Part shown: one piece after another, positions 9,850 to 19,394 of the stretch | Numbering within the stretch: the stretch's first letter is position 1 | Layout of the letters: each line of letters begins with the position of its first letter | Assembly (NCBI GenBank): GCA_002803225.1 | Contig: NXFV01000985.1 | Span: 1 to 31,439 of the forward strand | Source of the DNA: Gamarada debralockiae | Lineage: Eukaryota > Ascomycota > Leotiomycetes > Helotiales > Hyphodiscaceae | DNA: 31,439 nt | Direction of reading: 5' to 3' | Made by a program: the position numbers and the translations under genes | Notes under the pieces: generated by a model | The model's database searches: none | What the model was told of the DNA's origin: nothing | What the model saw: the letters and a program-made list of their open reading frames with translations, nothing else

Positions 9850-10563
9850 GATGAAGAGATTGAATATCCAACACTTGGGCTGTTCACGTGAACTTGGAAA
9901 GCCTCTTCCGAGCAATATGAAACTCGAGACGGGGGTTCAGAAATGAAATCTGGCTGTATCAGTCGTATGTACTTGCTTGGGAAGAGGGCGCGTACCTTTC
10001 TAAACAGCAATAGAACCTAAAGAGCAAGTTCCCCAGTATCAGTACTTCTTGGTATCATTGTGCAAAGTTGAATTGTTTGTAAAATACAGAACAGAGTGTT
10101 GTTTACAGAAAGAAGGTTAAGGTCTAAGATTCGCGCTAACATAAGCGAGTGCGGGAAATGAACCATCCGTGACGCCTTACCGCTCAGACAACAGTTCTTC
10201 GCTTAAATTAAGGGAACAGAACAGCCGAACCGTGTTTCTAGGCGGATGACTGGCATCCCGAAGCTACCGTAGCGGATGCGCTAGGGTGGCCCTTGAACGA
10301 GACATGAAGGTCTAGGCCCAGCGTCGGTGTTCCGCGACGTCAGCACCTCTTTTTAAGTATTTAGGAAATGCTGAAGGGAGGCATGTTTGGAAGTTGAAAT
10401 TCCTAAAGGGGTTGGGAAAGCCATCGAGTAGATGTTTCTATTTACAAAACGTCTATGTCGTTACCTGTACTTGTACAAATCCAATCCTGTTTGACCCAGT
10501 TTATGCCCCAGCCTGGCCTCTTAATTTCCAAATACAGTCAGCACTTCTACCAGAAACAGACCC
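9850..10563. other. P450 promoter region and flank of the ATP13-like gene
   Basis: No gene seen. The first 60 bases upstream of the P450 ATG contain the 12-base palindrome described separately. The open frames at 9792-10010 and 10394-10744 are shadows without domains. Confidence 0.5.
9882..9893. promoter_or_regulatory. E-box-type palindrome in the P450 upstream region
   Basis: GTTCACGTGAAC is a perfect 12-base palindrome with a CACGTG core, the type of site bound by fungal bHLH factors (Cbf1/Pho4-like). It lies 33 bases upstream of the P450 start codon. Factor binding is inferred. Confidence 0.35.
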
Positions 10564-12744
10564 TCACAAATTTGTTTCAACAATTCCCACGGGTTTCTTC
10601 CGCTCCCATCCTCTGATGTTCCCTCCCGCATTCCGCTCTTTGAGTCCCCTCCCAATAAGCCTTCCGAGTCTGCGTTGTCTGCTTTTGTACCCGACTCTCC
10701 ACTTCCTCTGCTGGGCCCCATTGTCGACAACAACGTCAGTATAAAATCTCACTAATCCAGTAGCGATCGGATAGGTCACCCTCTTGGGTAGGAACAGATT
10801 CCATTCCTTCAATATCTTCGGCAAATCATGCGCAGACCAATTGGGGTGATATCGCAGTTGAAGGCTTGCTCTCGCGATCAGAAGCCTGACCCATTTTTTG
10901 ATATACTCGCGATTCCTCATGACTCTCATTCTGATGAACTGGAGATCTCTCATGCGCTTTTCGCTGACAGGATGGCCGGGTTGATGGGTTGATCGAAGAA
11001 TTATGTGTTGGCGGGAAAGCCATCGGACGTGGCATTTGTGTAGATTTCGGGCATCTTCCATGACCGTCTTGACCTCCCCGTAGCGATGTCGTTCAATGAG
11101 GTTGCTGACAAACCGGTCGTACATTTCCATCGTGGGTTGGATGTTATATGGAGGGGAGGTCATGGTTGTCCAGATGTTGCTGACGGCCTCCTTGGGAAGT
11201 TGACCAATTGAAGTACCATCGCCTTGGACGCGCCGACCATAGCGCTTCTTTGAGAGAATAAATGTCCATTGGAGGAGCTCATTCCAGACGGAAGGCGGAA
11301 TTGCAATGTTGTACTGACGGGATACATAGTCCACTACCCGTAAAGCAGTCGAGAGGTCGTTATTGATGCCGTAAGCGTGAGAGATGGTGCTGAGGATCTT
11401 GGAAGATGGGTAGAAGGGAGAATCGAGAGAATAGGGCTTGACACGTTGCAGTTCGGACTCGTCAAGTGTTACCAGTGCGTCGACATCCACGCCCCATACC
11501 CGCTTGAGTGTTGATCCCACACTGACCAAATCTCCTTCTCGCGCGAAGGCTATCATCATCAAGCAGAATGTCTCCTCATCGCCAGGCACTCCTGCCTTGA
11601 CCATCTGACGAAAGATCTGGGAGACTTGTAACTTGATGCCGTTATCTGGCCCTACTCGATGTCCTCGCAGGGTGTATGGCGGCACAGGCCATGAACGAGG
11701 AGTAAAATTGTCCGGGATGACTCTCAGACGATTTTTCAGGAAAGGACTTGTAAGATCTGACCAGGTCATCGTAGCAAGATAGTGGTTGAAACACTCCCCG
11801 TCTGGCGTGACTGGACGACTGTGCCCTGATGCTGACATGGCTGTCATTGACATCCATACGTCTTGGGAAGCTTTGACGTTTCCAGTGGCTCTTGCACACT
11901 TGAGCAGATACTTGTAGTCGGATAGTGATAGAGGGTGGTCTCGTTGGCGTGCTTTGATGATCCCCTGTATCTGGGAGAGGAAGATCGTACTGAATCGATG
12001 ATATCCCGCCCTATTAACCGAAGGTATTCCCATAACCTGAGCGTGGGTCGGGCTTATTTCCTTATGAAAACCTCCATAACGGCTGACAAAATAATGCGGA
12101 TCTAGGCAGCGAAGGATTTCGGAGAAGGTATTGGCGGGCAGAGTCTGCAGAACTTTACTATAGTAGTTGAAGCCGTCAAATCGAACCAGACTAATGAGCG
12201 CTTTCAGAACATTGTGCGGGTTGCCGATTCGTAAGGCGTGGTATAATTCATTCTCGTTGGGACTGCACTCGATCCGTACACCGTCCGGAAACTGCACAGG
12301 AAGAACATCCTGCTCGCCGACATCAGAAAGAGTTGAACGACCGCCGGGAATTCCCATCTTCCATCCCCAGATCCTGCAATTTCTTGAGGATTTCTTTCGC
12401 TGTTCGATCATCTCCCAAAAAGAAACCCCTGCCTCATCCCGTAGCTTTCCTTCGGGCGTGTCTTGTAAACTGAGCTCTAACGATGCGCCATCGTTCTCTG
12501 CTACCGCACCTCCATCAGTCTCCCCATTATGTTCCCTCAGTGTATCCGCATTTGATTCGTCTCGAGGTTCAGCCAGCGCGATAGATTGTCGTTCCTCAAT
12601 GGCAGTGACTTGCTGACGACGACTGCAATGCTGGAAACATCTCCGGAGTCGCAGCGCGTGCACGCGACCATTCGCACCGCGGGGACATGAATATGAGGCG
12701 ATTCGAGACTCTATTGCCTCGAACTTGAGAAGGAAACTGTTCAT
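10564..12744 (-). CDS. Mitochondrial ATPase-expression (ATP13)/PPR-like protein
   Basis: An uninterrupted 726-residue frame. The N-terminus (MNSFLLKFEAIESRIASYSC, then RVHALRLRRCFQHCSRR) is rich in Arg and hydrophobic residues and poor in acids, as in a mitochondrial targeting sequence. From about residue 180 come helical-repeat segments such as NPHNVLKALISLVRFDG, NTFSEILRCLDPHYFVSRYG, LSDYKYLLKCARATGNVKAS and FRQMVKAGVPGDEETFCLMM, which have the two-helix rhythm of PPR-like proteins. They resemble, from memory, the fungal ATP13/AEP-type family needed for expression of mitochondrial ATP synthase mRNAs. The C-terminal ~60 residues are strongly basic, consistent with RNA contact. The family name is a judgement without a search; a mitochondrial RNA-related role is well supported. 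It shares a 209-bp promoter with LSM3. Confidence 0.82.
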   Translation of the reverse strand: MNSFLLKFEAIESRIASYSCPRGANGRVHALRLRRCFQHCSRRQQVTAIEERQSIALAEPRDESNADTLREHNGETDGGAVAENDGASLELSLQDTPEGKLRDEAGVSFWEMIEQRKKSSRNCRIWGWKMGIPGGRSTLSDVGEQDVLPVQFPDGVRIECSPNENELYHALRIGNPHNVLKALISLVRFDGFNYYSKVLQTLPANTFSEILRCLDPHYFVSRYGGFHKEISPTHAQVMGIPSVNRAGYHRFSTIFLSQIQGIIKARQRDHPLSLSDYKYLLKCARATGNVKASQDVWMSMTAMSASGHSRPVTPDGECFNHYLATMTWSDLTSPFLKNRLRVIPDNFTPRSWPVPPYTLRGHRVGPDNGIKLQVSQIFRQMVKAGVPGDEETFCLMMIAFAREGDLVSVGSTLKRVWGVDVDALVTLDESELQRVKPYSLDSPFYPSSKILSTISHAYGINNDLSTALRVVDYVSRQYNIAIPPSVWNELLQWTFILSKKRYGRRVQGDGTSIGQLPKEAVSNIWTTMTSPPYNIQPTMEMYDRFVSNLIERHRYGEVKTVMEDARNLHKCHVRWLSRQHIILRSTHQPGHPVSEKRMRDLQFIRMRVMRNREYIKKWVRLLIARASLQLRYHPNWSAHDLPKILKEWNLFLPKRVTYPIATGLVRFYTDVVVDNGAQQRKWRVGYKSRQRRLGRLIGRGLKERNAGGNIRGWERKKPVGIVETNL

Positions 12745-12953
12745 GGGCTATCGGTGTTTACTCATGTTGAGTGAAAGTGGAGAATCCGGGGTTGAAGCTT
12801 GGAGCACTTTAGAGGTCAAACAAAAATTTCCCAGCATCCCTGAAGCTAAAATTCGGGAAGCTCCGCTTCGAAGCCAAGACGCGAAATTTAGAAGACGAGG
12901 CAACACGCTCGCGACAACCACATTCTTTACAACCAATATTACGAACTGAAGTC
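12745..12953. promoter_or_regulatory. Shared divergent promoter, ATP13-like gene and LSM3
   Basis: Only 209 bases separate the two start codons, so both 5' leaders and core promoters must lie here. No TATA box is seen. Reading frames cross it on both strands but have no domain. Confidence 0.6.
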
Positions 12954-13424
12954 ATGGCCGATGTCGACGATGGAGCTTCGGCTCCCGTATCAGAGCCCCT
13001 TGACCTGGTGCGCCTTTGCCTCGACGAGATTGTGTTTGTGAAGCTGAGGGGAGATCGAGAATTGAAAGGAAGGTTACACGTACGTCTCCTACGGCTGTTC
13101 AGCTTGAGCTCTACTAACGTGTCTGCAGGCGTACGATAGTCATTGCAATCTGGTTCTGGGTGATGTTGAGGAGACAGTCTACGTGGTCGAGGAAGACGAG
13201 GAAGAAGAAGAGGTTTTGAGGGTAGGGATACAATCAGTTCGCACCAAAGGAAGATGCGCTGACATTCTCCATGCAGACCATACACAAGAAGTCCGAAATG
13301 CTGTTCGTTCGAGGTATGTTTTGTTTCTATACTTTATGCAGAGTCTCGCACTGACGTTGGATCAAAATGCTAACTGTTCTCAGGCGACAGCGTGGTCCTC
13401 ATCTCCCCTCAAGCACCATCATGA
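12954..13424 (+). CDS. LSM3: U6 snRNA-associated Sm-like protein LSm3, four exons
   Basis: Exons 12954-13079, 13129-13221, 13277-13313 and 13384-13424 (donors GTACGT, GTAGGG, GTATGT; acceptors GCAG, GCAG, TCAG) join to a 98-residue protein. It shows the Sm fold: Sm1 from [21 protein letters not shown] through [21 protein letters not shown], an acidic linker ([13 protein letters not shown]) typical of LSm3, then Sm2 ([18 protein letters not shown]). LSm3 is a subunit of the LSm1-7 ring, which promotes decapping in the cytoplasm, and of the nuclear LSm2-8 ring, which binds the U6 snRNA 3' end. Length and motifs are normal. Three introns in a 297-base coding region, with a 37-base third exon, explain why no single frame shows the gene. 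Confidence 0.93.
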
Positions 13425-13952
13425 AATCGAATATCTAGCGGAGGTTGATCAAAGCGAAATATCGAAACCTACGAATGCATTATAGAAGGGTTGGGGTTGG
13501 GGATATATCGAGTTTGACACCTGGCATATGGGTGGTGAGGAGAGACGCAGTCATTTGGTGGAGAGAGCGGCGCATTTCACAATTGGCCTACCAAAACAAC
13601 AAGATACCAAAGCAGAATCAATTGATCCCCAAGGCAGATCTAGCATTCGAGTGAAGCGTGAATTGATGTTCGAATCAGCGCTGCGCCTTTGCAGTGACTC
13701 AAATTTCTATGATTCACGACTCGATAGCGATAAAGCTTCCCCAGACTCGGGAAGGAGTCATCGGCACCACTTCCAGTCTTTAAAAAGCGCTCAACCTCCA
13801 CTTTAATATCTTCTTGGGCATCAACATTAATTACAAGAACGTAATTCAAAGCACCGTTCAATACCATCCAGATGATATTCCGAATAGCGTATTGACACCA
13901 ACACTCAATCGACGAAACATCACGCGTCGTTAGTCAAATCCACGACCCCGCC
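13425..13952. other. Intergenic between LSM3 and the GTPBP1-like gene
   Basis: Holds the LSM3 3' end and the promoter of the GTPase gene. A G-rich run GGGTTGGGGTTGGGG lies about 65 bases past the LSM3 stop. Overlapping open frames on both strands show no domain. Confidence 0.5.
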
Positions 13953-15965
13953 ATGGCATCGAAAGGCAAACAGCTTCCCCACGAGCGGCGGAAAGGCGAG
14001 ACAGTACAATTCTCCATACTCGCATGTGCCGCTCCTCGCTGACATACTCCATTAGGCCTTGAGTGAATTCGCAGACTACGTCGAGAAGCAGCAAGCCCTC
14101 CGCTACCCCTCATCCGCAGCCCCCACCACGAACCTCGTCGAAGATCACGCCGAACTCGACATCCTGAACGATCTCGACCTTGCAGACGCCTCTCCCCAAG
14201 TTCGGTTAAAAGAGCTGCTGCTCGACCACAACGATGAGACGCTTACAAAACTGGTCAATCTGCTGGAACTGCGGATAGAGGAAGGACACGGCGAAACCGT
14301 GTTCGAGGTCGGATTCGAGAATAATGGCGACCCCATGGCCTTGTCCAAAGATGAGTGGGATGTCGCTATGAAGAGGCTGGTTGAAGCGGCCAAGAAATGT
14401 CGAGCCGATTGCCAGGTACTCTTGACGAATGGTGTAGGTGGTGATGCTGAAGGAGAGAGAGTGCCTGAGAAGGAAGACAAGGACTGTAGTGGCAAGGTGC
14501 TCATTCGCCAACATCCAGCTACTGTTGAAGAAGTCATCGAGACTCGGATAGCGGTGGTTGGAAATGTTGATGCCGGTAAAAGTACCATGCTGGGTGTCCT
14601 CGTGAAAGGAGGCCTGGATGATGGACGAGGCAAAGCACGAGTGAACCTCTTCCGACACAAACACGAGATCGAGTCTGGTCGAACTTCATCAGTGGGCATG
14701 GAGATCATGGGCTTCGACACCATGGGTAAAGTTATTGCGTCTGATACTCCAGGCCGCAAACTGTCATGGGAAGAGATAGGCAAACGGTCTGCCAAAGTCA
14801 TCTCCTTCACCGATTTGGCAGGTCATGAACGATATCTCCGCACCACCGTCTTCGGCCTCTTGTCTTCAAGCCCAAATTACTGTCTCCTGATGGTAGCAGC
14901 GAATAACGGACTCATTGGCATGAGCAAAGAGCACTTGGGAATTGCCTTGGCGTTGAACGTTCCAGTCATGGTGGTCATCACGAAAATCGATATCTGCCCA
15001 CCTCAGATTCTCGAGCAGACTATTCAGCAGATCACTCGCATACTGAAGTCCCCCGGCGCACGAAAAATTCCTATCTTCATCAGGACTCGAGAAGAGTGTA
15101 TTAACACTGCCACACAGTTCGTTTCTCAGCGCATATGCCCTATCTTCCAGGTCTCTAATGTCACTGGCGAATCCCTAGACTTGGTACGAGAATTCTTGAA
15201 TATCTTGCCACACCACGGACACTATGATGCGGAAGCTCCTTTCGAGTTCCATGTCAATGATACCTTCTCTGTTCCCTTCGTTGGGACGGTAGTATCTGGG
15301 ATTGTTAAATCTGGCGTGATTCATGCTGGAGACACAATCCTCATTGGACCAGACTCACTTGGTCAGTTCACTACGACAACCGTCCGTTCCATTGAACGGA
15401 AACGCATTGCTGTACCAGCTGCTTCGGCTGGTCAGTCTGCTTCCTTCGCATTGAAACGTGTACGGCGGAAAGATGTACGGAAAGGAATGGTAGTCATGCC
15501 AAAGCTCGAGCAGAATGCTCCTAAGGTGTATCGGGAGTTTGTAGCAGAAGGTAGCTTCCACTCCTTCTCCCCTTTATTAACATACTAACTATCATCCCAG
15601 TGCTCATCCTCTCCCACGCAACAACTATAAAAACCAAGTACCAAGCCATGCTGCACGTCGGTCCTGTCTCCCAAACCTGTGCTATCATCGACATCGACCG
15701 CTCCTACATTCGCACCGGTGATAGAGCAACCGTCGCCTTCCGCTTCGTGCAACGTCCAGAATACCTTGCTCCTGGTGATCGACTTCTCTTCCGTGAAGGC
15801 CGAACTAAAGGACTGGGCATTGTGAAAAGCGTGGGATATGATCCATCCAAGCCCCTGAATTCCGAGGCAGCAAAGGAGGGTAATGGCAGTGCAGGAAATG
15901 GAGCGGCTGTTGAGGGTGAGAAGTCTGGTGCGGCTTCGGCATCGAAGATGCCGAAAGAGTTGTGA
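13953..15965 (+). CDS. GTPBP1/GTPBP2-like translational GTPase, three exons
   Basis: Exons 13953-14003, 14056-15550 and 15601-15965 (donors GTACAA and GTAGCT; acceptors TTAG and CCAG) give 636 residues. GTPase motifs are complete: P-loop G186-NVDAGKST194, D270-LAG273-H (G3) and T326-KID329 (G4), followed by EF-Tu-like beta-barrels (domain 2 FHVNDTFSVPFVGTVVSGIVKSG with HAGDTILIGPD; domain 3 TIKTKYQAMLHVGPVSQTC to RLLFREGRTKGLGIV). The long N-terminal extension before the P-loop is typical of the GTPBP1 branch, whose animal members act in ribosome rescue and exosome-linked mRNA turnover. The start at 13953 has a good context (CCGCCATGG). The last ~40 residues are a low-complexity Gly/Ala/Lys tail. 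Confidence 0.92.
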
Positions 15966-16120
15966 TTGTTCTCTATTTTCTATTTTGGTATGCTAATTGG
16001 TTCTTCCGTGCGTTACTTGGCGTTGCATTACATTTGAATTTGCTGGTGAGGAGCTGGAGCCAGGTTTTTCTTGGTTGGGCAATGGTAGACAAACGGCATA
16101 CCATCTCCAGTTTGAAATGC

Positions 16121-16150
16121 TTTGCATAGCCTTGCATAGCCTTGCATTGC
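16121..16150. repeat. Tandem repeat, 10 bases x 3
   Basis: TTTGCATAGC, CTTGCATAGC and CTTGCATTGC stand head to tail about 160 bases past the GTPase stop codon. Confidence 0.7.
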
Positions 16151-17008
16151 CGGGTTGCTTGGGTTTTTGGCGTTGAATGGCTGTCTATAGTTTTACGCTG
16201 GAGCTTTAGCGGAGCATCTTGCTTTATGATTGCACAAATATTGCAGCTCCGAGCTTCTCTCTAGCTTTTAATCAATTTTCATTTATCCGACCTATTCCAT
16301 TAACATTCTAGTGCCAGCCCTCAACCTCATGAGGCTACGCACCAGATCAGCCACCCTCAAGATCTGCTGCATCATCGGAACAACTTCCTCCGAAACCCAA
16401 TCTCGATCGGCATGGTCGTGGACCCAATCTCAACTCATGTACTACATGCAGATTGACGTTGCTAGCGGCTGCTAACTAAACAAATATCAGGATGTGGCTT
16501 GAAGTATGTTTCCTTGACCAACTGCGGGGCAACACTACGCTAGGCGAGGCTGACAATGACGTAGAGCGGCTGGGGTAAATAGAGGGGCAAACGTCAAGTT
16601 CTTGTTTTGAACAAATGCTTTGAATAATTCCCATGACTTTTTGCCTACATATTGACTGCAACTTAGAGATCAGTATTGATGTTTTCAATCTCATAGGACC
16701 TAGAAAATAAAAGATGCTCAAGAAAGATGGCAGATCGTAGGGCCTTCATGCCATGAGCTGTAGAATGCGGGGAACAATTTGAAGCCTCGTGAAGCATTAC
16801 CAAGATCTCTCCACCATGCAATAAATAGAACAAAGAACCCCGAAATCTACCAGACGATCTAATTTGACTATACGCGCGCCACGTTGCCAACTTCCAACTC
16901 AAGCTAAGTCCTGCCGCTGACCAGTCAAGGCTCGTCAAACGATGGGGATCACACCAAAAACGTCAAAGGCCTTGAAATAAAGAGGGTTTCAGGCTTTCTT
17001 CTCCATTC

Positions 17009-17015
17009 TATATAA
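17009..17015 (+). promoter_or_regulatory. TATA box of the disordered-protein gene
   Basis: TATATAA lies 92 bases upstream of the ATG at 17107. Confidence 0.45.
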
Positions 17016-17106
17016 CACTTGATACCCTCTTTCAAACTGTGTTTTGAGTGCTTCTGTACTTCGAGATCCAAATCAACATTCCACTCCAAATCCAAAGTTT
17101 TTACAA

Positions 17107-18211
17107 ATGGAGACTGTAAATAACCTCACTTCAGCAGCCTCGCGAGCTATTTGGGGCGATCCAAACAAGAATATTGATACCACTCAGAATGAGGAACCTA
17201 TGTCTGGTGAGATTGGGGATGTGAGTGCTGGGGAGCCTTATGATAAAGGCAATGCTGGTGAGTTATCATGAGTAGATAGTGTGTGGAGCCTTAACAGCGG
17301 CGGAAATTCACTCAGAGAGTTTGAACATTTGAAAGAACTTCTGCTGACGACTCAATCTTGCAGAGCCAACTTCAACCCCAACCAACACCGATTCCACAAA
17401 CCCAACAACCTCTTCAGCCGCCGATACCAATACAAACACGAACACCTCCGATATGCCTTCAACGAAGACCGATATGCCAGCAACGAAGACCGATATGCCA
17501 GGCAACACCCCCACCACAATGCCCATCCGCTCCGAGCACGAAACCTCCAAAACAGGCGTAACGTCAGCACACAACCCCACATCCGCAACCTCCTCCGACA
17601 AGCCTACCTCCTCCAACGATAACTCAGGTCCCGGCGCAGCTCCATCCGTCGGCGCCGACCCCTCCTCCGCTCCCCAACAAACTCAAAAGCAACAAGGTGC
17701 AGACAGACCTACCGATGAGCCTACCGGCAGTGATGAACATGATCGCATTTCGGCTACCAAGAAGGAAGCTGAGGAGGCCGCCAAGATTGATACTTCTATT
17801 CCTAGTCCCAAGCCGCTGAGTGAAGTGAAGAAAGACGGTGGAAGTGCGGCTGCAGGAGTAGAGGATGGAGAGGATGGGCCGCAGAAGGAAAGTCGGGGGG
17901 AAGGAACGGGTCAGAAGTATGTTAAGAGCTCTGGTGTGAAAGCTGATGGTGGGAATTTCGATGCTGCGAATCCTGGCGCTGGGAAGGAGGCTAACCGTGA
18001 GTTCTTCTTTTCTGGATAGTGGAGGAGGATGGGTTGCTGATTAGTGTATTTGATAGGTCTTCTTGAGACAAAGGGCGTCCATCGCGAGGCTCCAAGCACG
18101 GCAGACCCGACGGATACCGGCAGCAAGTCTGATTCAAAGGATACCAGCGAGTCGGGTGGCACGCTGAGCGGCTTGAAGGAGAAAATTAAGGCAAAATTGC
18201 AAAAGAACTAG
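17107..18211 (+). CDS. Disordered Ser/Thr/Pro-rich protein, three exons, unknown role
   Basis: Exons 17107-17257, 17364-17996 and 18057-18211 (donors GTGAGT and GTGAGT; acceptors GCAG and ATAG) join to 312 residues. The N-terminus METVNNLTSAASRAIWGDPN and a short GEPYDKGN motif look conserved in filamentous ascomycetes from memory, as does the C-terminal LLETKGVHREAP plus basic tail GLKEKIKAKLQKN. The middle is low-complexity, rich in Thr, Ser, Pro, Asp and Lys, with a heptad repeat DMPSTKT/DMPATKT/DMPGNTP from a 21-base tandem repeat. No signal peptide or membrane segment. It is almost certainly intrinsically disordered, and a stress or chaperone-like role would be a guess. The conserved ends and clean splicing argue that it is a real gene. 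Confidence 0.8.
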
Positions 18212-18733
18212 GGTTCTAGATACCTGGACGATAAGTTCTCTTTGGTTTACTTACGGCTTCATGAATGAGGAAGGAACAGCAATCGGAAATTGGGAATGAT
18301 GCTGCATGAACTTTCGAGCAGATGAGTGAAGAAATGAAAATTGATACACATTTGGGTCACTATGAGATGACTTTTTGTGAAACGCAAGGAATCCAAATGA
18401 ATCCGTTTCCACGAAAATAAAACCTTGTGATCTGGCTCGAGAGCTTCTGCCTCGCAAGTTCCTCAACAAAAGGACATCGAAGCAGCAAATTTAACATCAC
18501 GTGATTTTTAATCACAAATTTGCCCTATTTTATTATTTTGACCTTAATGATAAGTCCGTCTCATCTTCTTCTACCATCCCCCAATCTCAAAAGATCAAAA
18601 TTCCCAGTTTAAAATTTTGGAGTTTGTTGTGGTCGTATGTAGCAAAATAAGCAAAAGTAATTTCAGAATTCAAATCAAACTGGCCTGGTTAGTTCACACA
18701 AAACCTCCGTTCCCGAAACACAACCTAACAGCA
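18212..18733. other. Intergenic, no gene seen
   Basis: AT-rich 3' flank. Contains ATCACGTGAT (18496-18505), a 10-base palindrome with a CACGTG core. The 72-codon minus-strand frame has no domain. Confidence 0.5.
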
Positions 18734-18829
18734 AAATAGCTGGCCCAATGGCAAGGCGTTGGACTTCGATTGATCCTCAAAAGATCTTCGTTCATCCAAA
18801 GATTGTCGGTTCGACCCCGGCGTAGGTCA
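18734..18829 (+). tRNA. tRNA-Arg(TCG) with intron; acceptor stem damaged
   Basis: Box A TGGCCCAATGG starts at 18741 and box B GGTTCGACC at 18808. The anticodon stem TTGGA (18759-18763)/TCCAA (18795-18799) is perfect. The loop reads C-T-TCG-A, with anticodon TCG at 18766-18768, and a 24-base intron (18770-18793) sits after position 37 as in nuclear tRNAs. The T-arm GTCGG/CCGGC flanks TTCGACC, and the 3' acceptor strand is GTAGGTC. The seven bases before box A (AAATAGC) do not pair with it, although ACCTA further upstream (18723-18727) would. It may therefore be a pseudogene or a copy with a ~12-base insertion. Confidence 0.6.
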
Positions 18830-18835
18830 AATTCC

Positions 18836-18840
18836 TTTTT
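18836..18840 (+). terminator. Pol III terminator of the tRNA
   Basis: A T5 run begins seven bases after the discriminator base, with a T6 run at 18844-18849 as backup. Confidence 0.55.
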
Positions 18841-19394
18841 GGATTTTTTCTCATGGAGGATTAATATGGACGAAGAGGGAGATGATTTTTCTTTTCTGAG
18901 AATTTTCGGGTTTTTCTTGAGTGCGACTGGGCGGCAGGACCCCCTTTTTTGCCGAGCCTTAGCGGTATTTTGTACCCCGCCATCGTTGGTAAATTCAGGG
19001 GGTGCACTTATTGCACTTATTATCAGTTGAGCGTGTGTGCGTGAAGCTTCTTCATGAATAGAAAGGAAATTTTTTATCATTCATCCCTTTTATGTGCTAA
19101 GCCATCCCCATCTTACCAAGTCCCCTTTTTACCACTCTCCCAGCGCCGTCGCTCGTTCATCAACAAAGTGCGTTCTCTATGTCATCAATCGTCGCGCTAT
19201 CAACAAAAAGCCACTTTATATCCAAGATACCGCCCGAGAAACATCCAAACCCACCGCTCAGAAAACAAAATGCCATCCTTCTATATCTATAAAAGTCCAC
19301 CAAGTCACAGCCACGCACATCCAAGATGTTGGGCCCAAGTCTTCTCCTTTTTCTTCCGCCTCCAAGCTGCATTCCCAAACAATCCCTCCTCCTG
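18841..19394. other. Intergenic between the tRNA and the K+ transporter 3' end
   Basis: Several plus-strand frames of about 90-150 codons (18770-19497) overlap here, but none has a recognisable domain and they disagree with one another. They are most likely chance frames in C-rich sequence. Confidence 0.45.

Larger units (their letters stand above)
15966..17106. other. Intergenic with a short tandem repeat
   Basis: No gene seen. Contains three tandem copies of a 10-base unit at 16121-16150 (listed separately). The minus-strand open frames at 16476-16938 have no domain. The last 100 bases are the promoter of the next gene, with TATATAA at 17009-17015. Confidence 0.5.

Noticed and set aside
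8101..9915. A secondary-metabolite cluster around the P450
   Set aside because: No synthase, transporter, regulator or second tailoring enzyme is adjacent; the neighbours are housekeeping genes and repeats.
12809..13285. 158-codon minus-strand frame
   Set aside because: Antisense of LSM3 exons 1-2; the composition is that of a shadow frame.
14145..14810. 221-codon minus-strand frame, Ser-rich
   Set aside because: Antisense of the GTPBP1-like GTPase, whose motifs are unambiguous on the plus strand.
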